Source: Pseudomonas laurylsulfativorans
GTDB taxonomy: Bacteria; Pseudomonadota; Gammaproteobacteria; Pseudomonadales; Pseudomonadaceae
Length of the DNA stretch: 64,000 nt
Direction of reading: 5' to 3'
Assembly (NCBI RefSeq): GCF_002906155.1
Contig: NZ_MUJK01000002.1
Coordinates: 186,001-250,000 of the forward strand
In this document: positions 1-10,731 of the stretch, piece by piece
Numbering within the stretch: position 1 is the stretch's first letter
How the letters are laid out: each line of letters opens with the position of its first letter
Notes under the pieces: generated by a model
Seen by the model: only the letters and a program-made list of their open reading frames with translations
What the model was told of the DNA's origin: nothing
The model's database searches: none
Made by a program: the position numbers and the translations under genes

Positions 1-190
1 CCGGGGCGCCAAACTTAAGCAAATTATATGCCTGAAACTGAAGGATTTGCCTAGACCGCTGTAACAATAAAAAACTATTAAATTGTGTTGCTGTATTGCC
101 CTTGTCGAGGGTTGAACCCGCTTGTTCACAAGAAACGCTGGTGTATCGCGGTTCAAGTGCCCAGGCAGCTGCCTGGGCACGACTCAGCGC
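1..190. other. Intergenic region left of lptB, probable rpoN leader
   Basis: No gene lies here. In Pseudomonas the gene after lptB on this strand is normally rpoN, which would begin just outside the left edge; that is inferred from known gene order. The minus strand carries a perfect TATAAT hexamer (plus-strand 23-28), a plausible -10 for that gene, but no good -35 is found 17 bases upstream. A short inverted repeat at 157-180 is listed separately. Confidence 0.5.
157..180. terminator. Perfect 24-base inverted repeat after lptB
   Basis: Two 12-base arms (GTGCCCAGGCAG and its complement) meet without a spacer, so the RNA would form a strong hairpin with a tight AGCT-type loop. It lies 11 bases beyond the lptB stop. 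There is no T-run on either side, so it may act as a processing or pausing hairpin between lptB and the expected rpoN gene and not as a full intrinsic terminator. Confidence 0.45.
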
Positions 191-916
191 TTACAGGCGG
201 AACTCATGGCCCAGATACACTTCCTTGACCAGTTGGTTGGCCAGGATGGTCTCGGCATCACCTTCGGCAATCAGTTGACCGTCATTGACGATATAGGCGG
301 TTTCACAGATATCCAGGGTTTCACGAACGTTGTGGTCCGTGATCAGCACGCCAATGCCTTTGGCCTTGAGGTGGTGAATGATCTGCTTGATGTCCCCGAC
401 CGAAATCGGGTCCACGCCGGCGAAGGGTTCGTCGAGGAGAATGAATTTCGGGTTGGTGGCCAGGGCGCGGGCGATTTCCACGCGACGGCGCTCACCGCCG
501 GACAGGCTCATGCCGAGGTTGTCGCGGATGTGGCTGATGTGGAACTCCTGCAGCAGGCTTTCCAGTTCCTTGCGCCGACCGGCCTTGTCGAGTTCCTTGC
601 GGGTCTCGAGGATGGCCATGATGTTGTCGGCCACCGACAGTTTGCGGAAGATCGATGCTTCTTGCGGCAGGTAGCCGATGCCAGCCTTTGCGCGGCCGTG
701 CATTGGTTGGTGGCTGACGTCCAGGTCATCGATCAGGACTCGGCCCTGGTCGGCCTGCACCAGACCGACGATCATGTAGAAACAGGTTGTCTTGCCTGCG
801 CCGTTCGGGCCAAGCAGGCCGACGATCTGGCCGCTGTCGATGGACAGGCTGACATCACGCACGACCTGGCGGCTCTTGTAGCTCTTGGCCAGATGCTGAG
901 CTTTCAGAGTTGCCAT
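191..916 (-). CDS. lptB: LPS export ABC transporter ATPase LptB
   Basis: Cytoplasmic ATPase of the LptB2FG complex that extracts lipopolysaccharide from the inner membrane and drives it along the LptC-LptA bridge. The 241-residue protein has the normal family length. Walker A GPNGAGKT is near residues 36-43, the ABC signature LSGGE near 138-142, and Walker B ILLDEP near 159-164. The gene shares one base with lptA and is the last of the kdsD-kdsC-lptC-lptA-lptB run visible here. Identification rests on motifs and on the conserved gene order. Confidence 0.97.
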   Translation of the reverse strand: MATLKAQHLAKSYKSRQVVRDVSLSIDSGQIVGLLGPNGAGKTTCFYMIVGLVQADQGRVLIDDLDVSHQPMHGRAKAGIGYLPQEASIFRKLSVADNIMAILETRKELDKAGRRKELESLLQEFHISHIRDNLGMSLSGGERRRVEIARALATNPKFILLDEPFAGVDPISVGDIKQIIHHLKAKGIGVLITDHNVRETLDICETAYIVNDGQLIAEGDAETILANQLVKEVYLGHEFRL

Positions 917-1464
917 TACTGGGCCTTTTTCTCGTCGGTTTTCTTCTTGGGCTGGATCACCATGTCGATACGCGGACGCGACTCGGTCACCTTGCTGCCT
1001 GTGGCGCGCCCGGCGCTGGCCAGCTTCTTGACTGTGTCGTAGACAATTTTCTCGCCTTGGGTGACGTTGTTGTCCTTGTCGACAACTTTTGCCTTGTCAA
1101 TCAGCACGACCCGGTTTTGTGTAGCGTGATACTGGATTGTCACGCCCCAGCCCTGAACGGGTTTGGAATCGCCAGCGGTTTGCAGTTGCTCGAAGTACGC
1201 CAGATTGCCCACCGAGGTCACTACGTCGATGTCGCCGGTCGGAGTGCGGGTGATGGTGACGGTGTTGCCGGTCACCTTCATCGAACCTTGGGTGATGATC
1301 ACGTCACCCTTGTAGGTGGCAATACCTTGCTTGTCGTCCAGTTGGGCATCGTCGGCCTGAATGCGGATAGGCTGCTGTTGATCTTCCGGCAGAGCCCAGG
1401 CGCTCACGCTTCCCAGTGCTGCGCCCAGACTGAGCAAAATCGGGAGGGTTTTAACGAGCCTCAT
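916..1464 (-). CDS. lptA: LPS transport periplasmic protein LptA
   Basis: Periplasmic beta-jellyroll protein that forms the bridge carrying LPS from LptC to LptDE. The 182-residue product starts with a signal peptide (basic MRLVK, hydrophobic stretch, cleavage after ..SAWA near residue 23) followed by the OstA-like repeat region typical of LptA ([17 protein letters not shown] near 32-48). The tail is lysine rich. It overlaps lptB by one base and lptC by 14 bases, so it is translated within one operon with them. Confidence 0.95.
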   Translation of the reverse strand: MRLVKTLPILLSLGAALGSVSAWALPEDQQQPIRIQADDAQLDDKQGIATYKGDVIITQGSMKVTGNTVTITRTPTGDIDVVTSVGNLAYFEQLQTAGDSKPVQGWGVTIQYHATQNRVVLIDKAKVVDKDNNVTQGEKIVYDTVKKLASAGRATGSKVTESRPRIDMVIQPKKKTDEKKAQ

Positions 1465-2023
1465 ACTGTCCTCTTACGTTCGATAGCAGGTGTATCCTGC
1501 TTTCTTTCAAATACGCTTTCATTCCCTTGCCAGTCGATACACCGCCAGCGCCGTCGATTCTAACGTCTTGCTCGGTCTGCGCATATTGCTGCTGCGGAAA
1601 CACGGTCATGCGGGTGCTGGTGATCAGGGTCTTGCGGTTTTTCTCGTCGAAGCGCGTGATGCGCACGTCATCGATCAGCTCGACCTGCGTGCCGTCAGGG
1701 TTGACCTCGCCACGCAAGCTCTGGACGTGCCACGGGTATTCAGTGCCGCGGAACACGTTCAGGTCGGGGTTGGTCAGCAATGTCACTTCGGTCGCTTTCA
1801 GATGCTCGACCTTGTCGGACACCAGATCATATTGCAGCTTGCCGTCCGGCAGGTACTGCACGCTGTGGGCGTTGATGGCGTAATAGTCGATCATATTTTC
1901 ATCGACCGGCGTTACCGGCTTGTCGAGAAAGCGTTCCGGGCTGATGTTCCAGTAGCCAACCGCAGCGAATATAGCTGCGATGCAACTGAACATCAGGGTG
2001 TTGCGAAACTTTTTGCTCAGCAT
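1451..2023 (-). CDS. lptC: LPS export system protein LptC
   Basis: Bitopic inner-membrane protein that receives LPS from LptB2FG and passes it to LptA. I chose the ATG at 2023 (MLSKKFRNTL), giving 190 residues; an upstream in-frame start would run into kdsC. A single membrane helix follows the basic N-terminus (about residues 7-24), then the periplasmic jellyroll domain. It lies 7 bases after kdsC and overlaps lptA by 14 bases. Confidence 0.95.
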   Translation of the reverse strand: MLSKKFRNTLMFSCIAAIFAAVGYWNISPERFLDKPVTPVDENMIDYYAINAHSVQYLPDGKLQYDLVSDKVEHLKATEVTLLTNPDLNVFRGTEYPWHVQSLRGEVNPDGTQVELIDDVRITRFDEKNRKTLITSTRMTVFPQQQYAQTEQDVRIDGAGGVSTGKGMKAYLKESRIHLLSNVRGQYEAR

Positions 2024-2030
2024 AGTGGGC

Positions 2031-2555
2031 TCACAGGTACGCCGCATTGGCCGCATCGAGGCGGTCCTGGGCACGCAGGATCAATTCGCAGAATTCGCGA
2101 GCGGCGCCTTCGCCGCCGCGGGCGAGGGTGATGCCGTGGGCGTGTTCGCGTACAAAACTGGCGGCATTGGCCACCGCCATGCCCAGACCGACGCGACGAA
2201 TCACCGGCAGGTCCGGCAGGTCGTCACCGAGGTAGGCCACCTGTTCATAGCTTAGGTTGAGTTGGGCCAACAGTTCGTCCAGCACCACCAGTTTGTCTTC
2301 ACGCCCCTGATACAGATGAGGGATACCGAGGTTTTTTGCCCGCCGCTCGACCACCGGGGTCTTGCGGCCACTGATGATGGCTGTCTGCACGCCGGCGGCC
2401 ATCAGCATCTTGATGCCCTGGCCGTCGAGGGTGTTGAACGTCTTGAATTCGCTGCCGTCTTCGAGGAAGTACAGGCGGCCATCGGTCAGCACGCCATCGA
2501 CATCGAACACCGCCAGCTTGATCTGTTTGCCGCGTTGCAGCAGGTCCGCACTCAT
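2031..2555 (-). CDS. kdsC: 3-deoxy-D-manno-octulosonate 8-phosphate phosphatase KdsC
   Basis: Removes the phosphate from Kdo-8-phosphate to give Kdo for the LPS inner core. The 174-residue protein belongs to the HAD superfamily: the catalytic DxD motif is in FDVDGVLTDG near residues 18-27, the serine/threonine motif is in IISGRK near 60-65, and the last acidic motif is in YLGDDLPD near 108-115. It overlaps the kdsD stop by one base. It supplies Kdo together with the adjoining isomerase. Confidence 0.97.
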   Translation of the reverse strand: MSADLLQRGKQIKLAVFDVDGVLTDGRLYFLEDGSEFKTFNTLDGQGIKMLMAAGVQTAIISGRKTPVVERRAKNLGIPHLYQGREDKLVVLDELLAQLNLSYEQVAYLGDDLPDLPVIRRVGLGMAVANAASFVREHAHGITLARGGEGAAREFCELILRAQDRLDAANAAYL

Positions 2556-3529
2556 TACATTACTCCTGCACGCAGCAAGTCGTGCATGTTCAGGGCGCCG
2601 ACCGGGCGGTCTTCGCTGTCGACCACGACCAATGCGTTGATTTTATGGTCTTCCATGATTTTCAGCGCTTCGGCGGCGAGCATTTCGGCGCGAGCGGTCT
2701 TGCCATGGGCTGTCATGACCTGGTCGATGACTGCGCTGTGGATATCGATGCTACGGTCCAGCGTGCGACGCAAATCACCGTCGGTGAAGATTCCGGCCAG
2801 TTTGCCGTCGGCTTCCAGAACAACGGTCATGCCCAGGCCCTTGCGGGTCATTTCCATCAGGGCGTCCTTGAGCAGGGTGCCGCGCTGGACCTGCGGCAGT
2901 TCCTGGCCTGCGTGCATGACATTTTCCACTTTCAGCAGCAGGCGTCGGCCCAGGGCGCCGCCCGGATGGGAAAAGGCGAAATCTTCGGCGGTAAAACCAC
3001 GTGCTTCCAGCAGCGCGACTGCCAGGGCGTCACCCATGACCAGCGCGGCGGTGGTCGACGAGGTGGGGGCCAGGTTCAGCGGACAGGCTTCGTGTTCGAC
3101 GTGAACATTCAGGTTGACCTCGGCGGCCTTGGACAGCGGCGAGTCAGGGTTGCCGGTCATGCTGATCAACTGAATGCCCAGGCGCTTGATCAGCGGCAGC
3201 AGGGTCACGATTTCATTGGTGGAGCCGGAATTTGAAAGCGCCAGAATGATGTCGTCGCGGGTAATCATGCCCATGTCACCGTGGCTGGCTTCAGCCGGGT
3301 GCACAAAAAAGGCCGTGGTGCCGGTGCTGGCCAGGGTCGCGGCGATCTTGTTGCCGATGTGCCCCGATTTGCCCATGCCGACCACGACCACGCGGCCTTT
3401 GCTGGCCAGAATCATCTCGCAAGCGCGTACGAAATCTGCGTCGATATGGGGTAGCAGGCCTTGCACGGCTTCTACTTCGAGGCGGATGGTACGTTGTGCT
3501 GATTGAATCAGGTCGCTGGATTGGCTCAT
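2555..3529 (-). CDS. kdsD: Arabinose-5-phosphate isomerase KdsD
   Basis: Interconverts ribulose 5-phosphate and arabinose 5-phosphate, the first step of Kdo synthesis. The start chosen at 3529 (MSQSSDLIQS) gives 324 residues, the usual length; a further upstream in-frame ATG adds 21 residues without family resemblance. An N-terminal SIS sugar-isomerase domain (about 40-175, with GMGKSGHIGNK) is followed by two CBS domains (about 205-320). It is the first gene of the kds-lpt run. A TATAAT-like hexamer on this strand at plus positions 3564-3569 is a plausible -10. Confidence 0.96.
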   Translation of the reverse strand: MSQSSDLIQSAQRTIRLEVEAVQGLLPHIDADFVRACEMILASKGRVVVVGMGKSGHIGNKIAATLASTGTTAFFVHPAEASHGDMGMITRDDIILALSNSGSTNEIVTLLPLIKRLGIQLISMTGNPDSPLSKAAEVNLNVHVEHEACPLNLAPTSSTTAALVMGDALAVALLEARGFTAEDFAFSHPGGALGRRLLLKVENVMHAGQELPQVQRGTLLKDALMEMTRKGLGMTVVLEADGKLAGIFTDGDLRRTLDRSIDIHSAVIDQVMTAHGKTARAEMLAAEALKIMEDHKINALVVVDSEDRPVGALNMHDLLRAGVM

Positions 3530-3805
3530 GTCAGAAATCGTATAGCCTGATGAAAAGGCGGCGATTATAGCGGTTATGATCGAATCCCTCACGCAAGTTC
3601 GTCGCGCGTTGTCATTCCCTGTTACCGGAAACCTTCTAAATCGGGCTTTTAACCTGTCATGCAGTTAAACATGACCCGGCTTTGGCCTTGGGCGCGCAGC
3701 CTTTGCAGTGATATAGTTCGCCGCCAGTTCGGCCTGCCCGGGAGGTATGTGCTTTCGTCAGAAAGCCAGGCGTCCGAGTGAGAGGCTGCATCGCAAGGAG
3801 TTTAG
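3530..3805. promoter_or_regulatory. Divergent promoter region, kdsD / mlaF
   Basis: A 276-base gap separates the leftward kds-lpt run and the rightward mla operon. On the minus strand TATAAT (plus 3564-3569) could be the kdsD -10. On the plus strand TATAGT at 3712-3717 lies 18 bases after TTGGGC at 3688-3693, a fair sigma-70 promoter for mlaF. An AAGGAG ribosome site precedes mlaF by six bases. These assignments come only from reading the sequence. Confidence 0.45.
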
Positions 3806-4615
3806 ATGAGTGCCGATAACGCCTACGCGGTCGAGCTGAAGGGACTGTCCTTCAAGCGCGGTGCGCGCAGCATTTTCAATAATGTCGATATCCGTATCCC
3901 GCGCGGCAAGGTCACCGGCATCATGGGGCCTTCCGGGTGTGGCAAGACCACGCTTTTGCGTCTGATGGGCGCCCAGTTGCGGCCCACGGGGGGCGAAGTC
4001 TGGGTCAATGGCCAGAACCTGCCAAAGCTGTCGCGCAGTGACCTGTTCGATGCGCGTAAGCATATGGGCGTGCTGTTTCAGAGTGGCGCACTGTTTACCG
4101 ACCTCGATGTCTTCGAAAACGTCGCTTTTCCGCTGCGGGTCCACACGCAACTGCCGGAAGAAATGATCCGCGACATTGTCCTGCTCAAACTGCAGGCTGT
4201 GGGCTTGCGTGGCGCCATCGAACTGATGCCTGACGAGCTTTCCGGCGGCATGAAGCGTCGTGTTGCGCTGGCCCGGGCGATTGCGCTCGATCCACAGATC
4301 CTCATGTACGACGAGCCCTTTGTCGGCCAGGATCCCATCGCAATGGGCGTTCTGGTGCGCCTGATCCGTTTGCTCAACGATGCGCTGGGCATTACCAGCA
4401 TCGTGGTATCCCATGACCTGGCCGAGACCGCGAGCATTGCCGATTACATTTATGTAGTAGGCGATGGTCAGGTGCTGGGGCAGGGCACGCCGGACGAGCT
4501 GATGAATTCGGATGAACCACGCATTCGTCAGTTCATGACTGGCGAGCCCGACGGCCCGGTCCCGTACCACTTTCCAGCGACGGATTACCGCGCAGATCTT
4601 CTGGGGAAGCGCTGA
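3806..4615 (+). CDS. mlaF: Phospholipid ABC transporter ATPase MlaF
   Basis: ATPase of the MlaFEDB complex, which moves phospholipids between the inner membrane and the periplasmic carrier MlaC and keeps the outer-membrane lipids asymmetric. The 269-residue protein has Walker A GPSGCGKT near 41-48, signature LSGGM near 145-149 and Walker B ILMYDEP near 165-171. It is also known as Ttg2A in Pseudomonas, from a toluene-tolerance locus. It opens a five-gene operon with overlapping starts and stops. Confidence 0.96.
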   Translation: MSADNAYAVELKGLSFKRGARSIFNNVDIRIPRGKVTGIMGPSGCGKTTLLRLMGAQLRPTGGEVWVNGQNLPKLSRSDLFDARKHMGVLFQSGALFTDLDVFENVAFPLRVHTQLPEEMIRDIVLLKLQAVGLRGAIELMPDELSGGMKRRVALARAIALDPQILMYDEPFVGQDPIAMGVLVRLIRLLNDALGITSIVVSHDLAETASIADYIYVVGDGQVLGQGTPDELMNSDEPRIRQFMTGEPDGPVPYHFPATDYRADLLGKR

Positions 4616-5412
4616 TGCGCAGAATTTCATTGATAGAACGCGTGCGCCGCTTCGGTCAGGCCGGCATCGATGTGCTGGCGGTGTTCGGGCGTTCGAGCCT
4701 GTTCCTGTTCCATGCCTTGCTCGGCCGGGGCGGTATCGGTGGCGGCTTCGGGCTGCTGGTCAAGCAACTGCATTCGGTGGGCGTGATGTCCCTGGTGATC
4801 ATCGTGGTCTCCGGGGTGTTCATCGGCATGGTGCTGGCGCTGCAGGGCTTCAATATTCTTTCCAGCTATGGTTCGGAGCAGGCTGTCGGGCAGATGGTTG
4901 CACTGACGCTGCTGCGTGAACTGGGGCCGGTAGTGACCGCGTTGCTGTTTGCCGGGCGCGCCGGTTCGGCGTTGACCGCCGAAATCGGCAACATGAAGTC
5001 CACCGAGCAGCTGTCCAGCCTGGAAATGATCGGGGTCGACCCGCTCAAGTACATCATCGCGCCGCGCTTGTGGGCCGGTTTCATTTCCCTGCCGGTGCTG
5101 GCGATGATTTTCAGCGTGGTGGGCATCTGGGGCGGCTCGTGGGTAGCTGTCGACTGGCTGGGGGTCTATGAAGGTTCCTACTGGTCGAATATGCAGAACA
5201 GCGTGACGTTCTCCGAGGATGTGCTCAACGGCATCATCAAAAGTATCGTCTTTGCCTTTGTCGTGACCTGGATCGCCGTATTCCAAGGCTATGACTGTGA
5301 ACCCACTTCCGAGGGGATCAGTCGTGCCACTACCAAGACCGTTGTATATGCCTCGTTGGCAGTGCTCGGCCTGGACTTTATTCTGACCGCCTTGATGTTT
5401 GGAGATTTCTGA
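4615..5412 (+). CDS. mlaE: Phospholipid transporter permease MlaE
   Basis: Inner-membrane permease of the Mla lipid transporter. The 265-residue protein has an N-terminal amphipathic stretch, then five or so hydrophobic segments, with the family-typical sequences [17 protein letters not shown] near 103-119 and [16 protein letters not shown] near 131-146. It shares one base with mlaF and one base with mlaD, so the three are translationally coupled. Confidence 0.96.
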   Translation: MRRISLIERVRRFGQAGIDVLAVFGRSSLFLFHALLGRGGIGGGFGLLVKQLHSVGVMSLVIIVVSGVFIGMVLALQGFNILSSYGSEQAVGQMVALTLLRELGPVVTALLFAGRAGSALTAEIGNMKSTEQLSSLEMIGVDPLKYIIAPRLWAGFISLPVLAMIFSVVGIWGGSWVAVDWLGVYEGSYWSNMQNSVTFSEDVLNGIIKSIVFAFVVTWIAVFQGYDCEPTSEGISRATTKTVVYASLAVLGLDFILTALMFGDF

Positions 5413-5879
5413 TGCAAAACCGCACCCTGGAAATCGGTGTCGGCCTTTTCTTGCTGGCTGGCATCCTGGCTTTGCTCTTGTTGGCGTTGCGGGTCAGTGG
5501 CCTGTCCCCGAGCCCGAGCACCGACACCTATAAACTTTACGCCTACTTCGACAATATCGCCGGTTTGACGGTCAGAGCAAAGGTGACCATGGCCGGTGTG
5601 ACCATCGGCAAGGTCACGGCCATCGATCTGGATCGCGACAGTTTCACCGGTCGGGTGACCATGCAGCTGGAAAAACGCATCGATAATCTGCCGGCGGACT
5701 CTACTGCATCTATCCTGACCGCTGGCCTGTTGGGCGAGAAGTACATCGGTATCAGCGTGGGCGGGGAAGATGCCCTGCTCAAGGATGGTGGAACCATCCA
5801 TGACACGCAGTCATCTCTGGTGCTCGAAGACCTGATCGGTAAATTCCTGCTCAATACCGTTAGCAAAGAAGCTAAATGA
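5412..5879 (+). CDS. mlaD: Mla substrate-binding protein MlaD
   Basis: Membrane-anchored MCE-domain protein that forms the hexameric lipid channel over MlaE. The 155-residue product has a single N-terminal membrane helix (about residues 8-28) and one MCE domain (about 38-115, with GLTVRAKVTMAGVTIGKV). The length is normal for the Pseudomonas form. It overlaps mlaE by one base, and mlaC follows after 11 bases with its own GAGGAA ribosome site. Confidence 0.95.
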   Translation: MQNRTLEIGVGLFLLAGILALLLLALRVSGLSPSPSTDTYKLYAYFDNIAGLTVRAKVTMAGVTIGKVTAIDLDRDSFTGRVTMQLEKRIDNLPADSTASILTAGLLGEKYIGISVGGEDALLKDGGTIHDTQSSLVLEDLIGKFLLNTVSKEAK

Positions 5880-5890
5880 GGAACTGTTAA

Positions 5891-6544
5891 ATGATCTCTA
5901 CCTTGCGACGTGGCCTTTTGGTACTGCTCGCGGCGTTGCCGCTGGTAGCCAACGCCGTGGCGGCGCCTTCGGCGCACGATCTGGTACAGGACACCACTAA
6001 TCGGATGTTGGCCGACCTGGCGGCCAATAAAGAAAAGTACAAGCAGGATCCGCAAGACTTTTATGCGGCGCTGAACACCATCGTCGGGCCGGTTGTGGAT
6101 GCCGAGGGTATTTCCAAGAGCATCATGACGGTCAAATACTCGAAGAAAGCAACCCCGGCACAGATGAAGACCTTCGAAGAAAATTTCAAGAAGGGTCTGT
6201 TCCAGTTCTATGGCAATGCCTTGCTGGAGTACAACAACCAGGGCATCACCGTTGATCCGGCCAAAGACGAGTCGGGCGACCGTACCAGCGTTGGCATGAC
6301 CGTCAAGGGCCGCAGCGGCTCGATCTATCCGGTGTCCTACACACTGGAAAAGATCAACGGCGAGTGGAAACTGCGTAACGTCATCATCAACGGCATCAAC
6401 ATCGGCAAGCTGTTCCGCGATCAGTTCGCCGATGCGATGCAGCGCAATGGCAACGACCTGGACAAGACCATCAATGGTTGGGCCGGGGAAGTCGCCAAGG
6501 CCAAGGAAGCCACCGACAAGAAACCAGGGCAGTCAGCCCAATGA
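5891..6544 (+). CDS. mlaC: Periplasmic phospholipid carrier MlaC
   Basis: Soluble periplasmic protein that shuttles phospholipids between the outer-membrane MlaA complex and MlaFEDB. The 217-residue product has a signal peptide (MISTLRRGLL..., cleavage near ..ANAVA-A at 24-25) followed by the MlaC/Ttg2D domain. The C-terminus is lysine rich. Its TGA overlaps the mlaB ATG as ATGA. Confidence 0.95.
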   Translation: MISTLRRGLLVLLAALPLVANAVAAPSAHDLVQDTTNRMLADLAANKEKYKQDPQDFYAALNTIVGPVVDAEGISKSIMTVKYSKKATPAQMKTFEENFKKGLFQFYGNALLEYNNQGITVDPAKDESGDRTSVGMTVKGRSGSIYPVSYTLEKINGEWKLRNVIINGINIGKLFRDQFADAMQRNGNDLDKTINGWAGEVAKAKEATDKKPGQSAQ

Positions 6545-6846
6545 GTGAGTCGGCAGTCCAGATGGACGAAGCAGGCGAGTTGCGACTCAGCGGCGTGCTG
6601 GATTACCGCACCGGTCCTGGCCTGCGTGAGCAGGGCAAAGCGCTGATCAAGGCCAGCAAGGCCGCGGCGCTGGTGGTCGATTGCTCGGCGGTGACCAAGT
6701 CCAGCAGTGTCGGTTTGTCGTTGCTGCTGTGTTTCATCCGCGATGCGCAGGCGGCCGGCAAGGCGCTGAGCATCCGTGGGATGCCGGAAGACATGCGTGA
6801 AATTGCTCAGGTCAGCGAGCTGACCGAGCTATTGGCGCATCCCTGA
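6541..6846 (+). CDS. mlaB: STAS-domain protein MlaB
   Basis: Cytoplasmic STAS-domain partner of MlaF needed for assembly and activity of the transporter. I start it at ATG 6541, overlapping the mlaC stop, to give 101 residues; longer readings run inside mlaC. STAS features include the switch-like region near 55-62 (TKSSSVGLSL). It is the last gene of the operon and is followed by a terminator-like hairpin. Confidence 0.93.
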   Translation: MSESAVQMDEAGELRLSGVLDYRTGPGLREQGKALIKASKAAALVVDCSAVTKSSSVGLSLLLCFIRDAQAAGKALSIRGMPEDMREIAQVSELTELLAHP

Positions 6847-6858
6847 CACGCATCAATA

Positions 6859-6916
6859 AAGAGGCCCCCCGTCCGAGTCCTGCTTGGCGGGGTTCGCAGG
6901 CGCGGGGCTTTTTTGT
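6859..6916 (+). terminator. Terminator after mlaB
   Basis: A GC-rich stem (AGGCCCC near 6862 pairing with GGGGCTT near 6903) with an internal loop is followed directly by a run of six T. It sits 16 bases after the mlaB stop and before ibaG. Confidence 0.75.
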
Positions 6917-6960
6917 ATGATGTCCGACCCGCGCGCACTGGGCGCCGATTGAGGTTGAGC

Positions 6961-8500
<1,540 letters not shown>

Positions 8501-8548
8501 TAGTTGCAGAGGGGGCGCAAGGATGTGCCCCGCTGGTTTTGTTTTAAG

Positions 8549-8569
8549 TCGAGCCGGTTTCCGGCTCGA
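8549..8569 (+). terminator. Hairpin between murA and hisG
   Basis: An inverted repeat with arms TCGAGCCGG and CCGGCTCGA and a three-base loop lies in the 130-base murA-hisG gap. It has no T-run downstream, so it may only weaken read-through from murA into hisG. Confidence 0.4.
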
Positions 8570-8630
8570 TGCGTGTCCGGCGCCGATTGCGACCGGGCAT
8601 AAGATTCCTGATTAAGGGCTGACGTTTCCC

Positions 8631-9266
8631 ATGCTGACTATCGCACTGTCCAAGGGCCGCATCCTTGACGACACCTTGCCGCTTCTGGCTGAAGCGGGCA
8701 TCGTGCCGACCGAGAATCCGGACAAGAGCCGCAAGCTGATCATTCCCACGACTCAGGACGATGTCCGTCTGCTGATCGTGCGTGCCACCGATGTGCCGAC
8801 TTATGTCGAGCATGGTGCTGCCGACCTCGGCGTCGCCGGTAAGGATGTGCTGATGGAGTACGGCGGCCAGGGCTTGTACGAGCCGCTGGACCTGCAAATT
8901 GCCCAGTGCAAGCTGATGACCGCCGGTAAAGTCGGCGCCGTCGAGCCCAAGGGTCGTCTGCGTATCGCCACCAAGTTCGTCAACGTTGCCAAGCGCTACT
9001 ACGCCGAACAGGGCCGTCAGGTCGACATCATCAAGCTCTACGGTTCGATGGAGCTGGCGCCGCTGATCGGCCTGGCGGACAAGATCATCGACGTGGTCGA
9101 CACCGGTAACACGCTGCGGGCCAACGGCCTGGAGCCACAGGATTTCATCGCGTCCATCAGCTCCCGTCTGATCGTCAACAAGGCCTCGATGAAAATGCAG
9201 CACGCCCGTATCCAGGCGTTGATCGACACCCTGCGCAAGGCAGTGGAGTCTCGACACCGCGGCTGA
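8631..9266 (+). CDS. hisG: ATP phosphoribosyltransferase HisG, short form
   Basis: Catalyses the first step of histidine synthesis, joining ATP and PRPP. At 211 residues it is the short form that lacks the C-terminal regulatory domain and needs the HisZ subunit, which is encoded elsewhere in Pseudomonas. Motifs include the N-terminal [18 protein letters not shown] and the PRPP loop [12 protein letters not shown] near 157-168. A terminator-like hairpin separates it from hisD. Confidence 0.97.
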   Translation: MLTIALSKGRILDDTLPLLAEAGIVPTENPDKSRKLIIPTTQDDVRLLIVRATDVPTYVEHGAADLGVAGKDVLMEYGGQGLYEPLDLQIAQCKLMTAGKVGAVEPKGRLRIATKFVNVAKRYYAEQGRQVDIIKLYGSMELAPLIGLADKIIDVVDTGNTLRANGLEPQDFIASISSRLIVNKASMKMQHARIQALIDTLRKAVESRHRG

Positions 9267-9318
9267 TTCACCTGCGCGACCGCAAGGCGCGCCGTCTATC
9301 CGCCTCATAGCCAGAATT

Positions 9319-9368
9319 CTCAGGTGTCCAAGCGGATCGAATGTTAGCTTCGGGCGCCTGAGTTTTTT
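9319..9368 (+). terminator. Terminator-like hairpin between hisG and hisD
   Basis: CTCAGG (9319-9324) pairs with CCTGAG (9357-9362) across a loop of about 32 bases and is followed directly by six T. It sits only 24 bases before the hisD start, so it could limit hisG transcript read-through into hisD. Confidence 0.65.
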
Positions 9369-9391
9369 GCCATTCCTATGAGGCTCTCGCT

Positions 9392-10729
9392 ATGACCGCA
9401 CTGACTGCAATTCGCCGACTCAACGCTGCTGACCCGGATTTCGCGCATCATCTGGATCATCTGCTGAGCTGGGAAAGTGTGTCTGACGACTCGGTCAATC
9501 AGCGGGTGCTGGACATCATCAAGGCGGTGCGCGAACGCGGTGACGCGGCGCTGGTGGACTTCACCCGTCAGTTCGACGGCCTGGAAGTGAAGTCCATGGC
9601 CGATCTGATCCTGCCGCGCGAGCGTCTGGAGTTGGCACTGACCCGCATCTCCGTGGCCCAGCGCGAAGCACTGGAAGTGGCCGCAGCCCGCGTGCGCAGC
9701 TACCACGAGAAGCAGAAGCAGGACTCCTGGAGCTACACCGAAGCCGACGGCACCGTACTGGGCCAAAAAGTCACGCCGCTGGACCGTGCCGGTCTGTACG
9801 TGCCAGGCGGCAAGGCGTCGTATCCGTCGTCGGTGCTGATGAACGCGATTCCGGCCAAGGTCGCGGGTGTCACCGAAGTGGTCATGGTTGTTCCGACTCC
9901 GCGCGGTGAAATCAACGAGCTGGTGTTGGCCGCTGCCTGCATCGCCGGTGTCGACCGCGTATTCACCATCGGTGGCGCCCAGGCCGTTGCCGCATTGGCT
10001 TACGGCACCGAAAGCGTGCCGAAGGTCGACAAAGTGGTGGGTCCGGGCAACATCTATGTCGCCACCGCCAAGCGCCACGTATTTGGCCAGGTCGGTATCG
10101 ACATGATCGCCGGCCCTTCGGAAATCCTCGTGGTATGCGACGGCCAGACTGATCCGGACTGGATCGCCATGGACCTGTTCTCCCAGGCCGAACACGATGA
10201 AGACGCCCAGGCCATTCTGGTCAGCCCGGATGCCGAGTTCCTCGACAAGGTCGCGGCCAGCATCGCCAAGCTGATGCCGACCATGGAGCGTGCCGCGATC
10301 ATCGAAACCTCGATCAATGGCCGAGGTGCCTTGATCAAGGTTCGCGACATGGAACAGGCCATCGAAGTGGCCAACCGCATCGCGCCGGAGCACCTGGAGT
10401 TGTCGGTTGCCGATCCGCAAGCCTGGCTGCCGCAGATCCGCCACGCCGGCGCAATCTTCATGGGCCGTCACACGTCCGAAGCCCTGGGTGATTACTGCGC
10501 AGGCCCGAACCATGTATTGCCAACCTCCGGCACTGCGCGTTTCTCCTCGCCGCTGGGTGTGTACGACTTCCAGAAACGCTCGTCGATCATCTTCTGTTCC
10601 GAGCAGGGCGCTTCCGAGTTGGGCAAAACCGCTTCCGTGCTGGCCCGTGGCGAGTCGCTGACCGCGCACGCGCGTAGCGCCGAATACCGCATCGTCGACG
10701 AAGACTTTCCACAAGGGCAGGGGAACTGA
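9392..10729 (+). CDS. hisD: Histidinol dehydrogenase HisD
   Basis: NAD- and zinc-dependent enzyme that oxidises histidinol to histidine in the last two steps of the pathway. The 445-residue protein is slightly longer than E. coli HisD, as usual in Pseudomonas. Conserved segments are [15 protein letters not shown] near 137-151, [13 protein letters not shown] near 218-230 and the metal-binding AEHDEDAQA near 267-275. hisC starts two bases after its stop. Confidence 0.97.
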   Translation: MTALTAIRRLNAADPDFAHHLDHLLSWESVSDDSVNQRVLDIIKAVRERGDAALVDFTRQFDGLEVKSMADLILPRERLELALTRISVAQREALEVAAARVRSYHEKQKQDSWSYTEADGTVLGQKVTPLDRAGLYVPGGKASYPSSVLMNAIPAKVAGVTEVVMVVPTPRGEINELVLAAACIAGVDRVFTIGGAQAVAALAYGTESVPKVDKVVGPGNIYVATAKRHVFGQVGIDMIAGPSEILVVCDGQTDPDWIAMDLFSQAEHDEDAQAILVSPDAEFLDKVAASIAKLMPTMERAAIIETSINGRGALIKVRDMEQAIEVANRIAPEHLELSVADPQAWLPQIRHAGAIFMGRHTSEALGDYCAGPNHVLPTSGTARFSSPLGVYDFQKRSSIIFCSEQGASELGKTASVLARGESLTAHARSAEYRIVDEDFPQGQGN

Positions 10730-10731
10730 GC

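Noticed and set aside
3758..4630. A minus-strand 290-codon open frame opposite mlaF
   Set aside because: Fully antisense to a conserved ABC ATPase gene; no motif or ribosome site.
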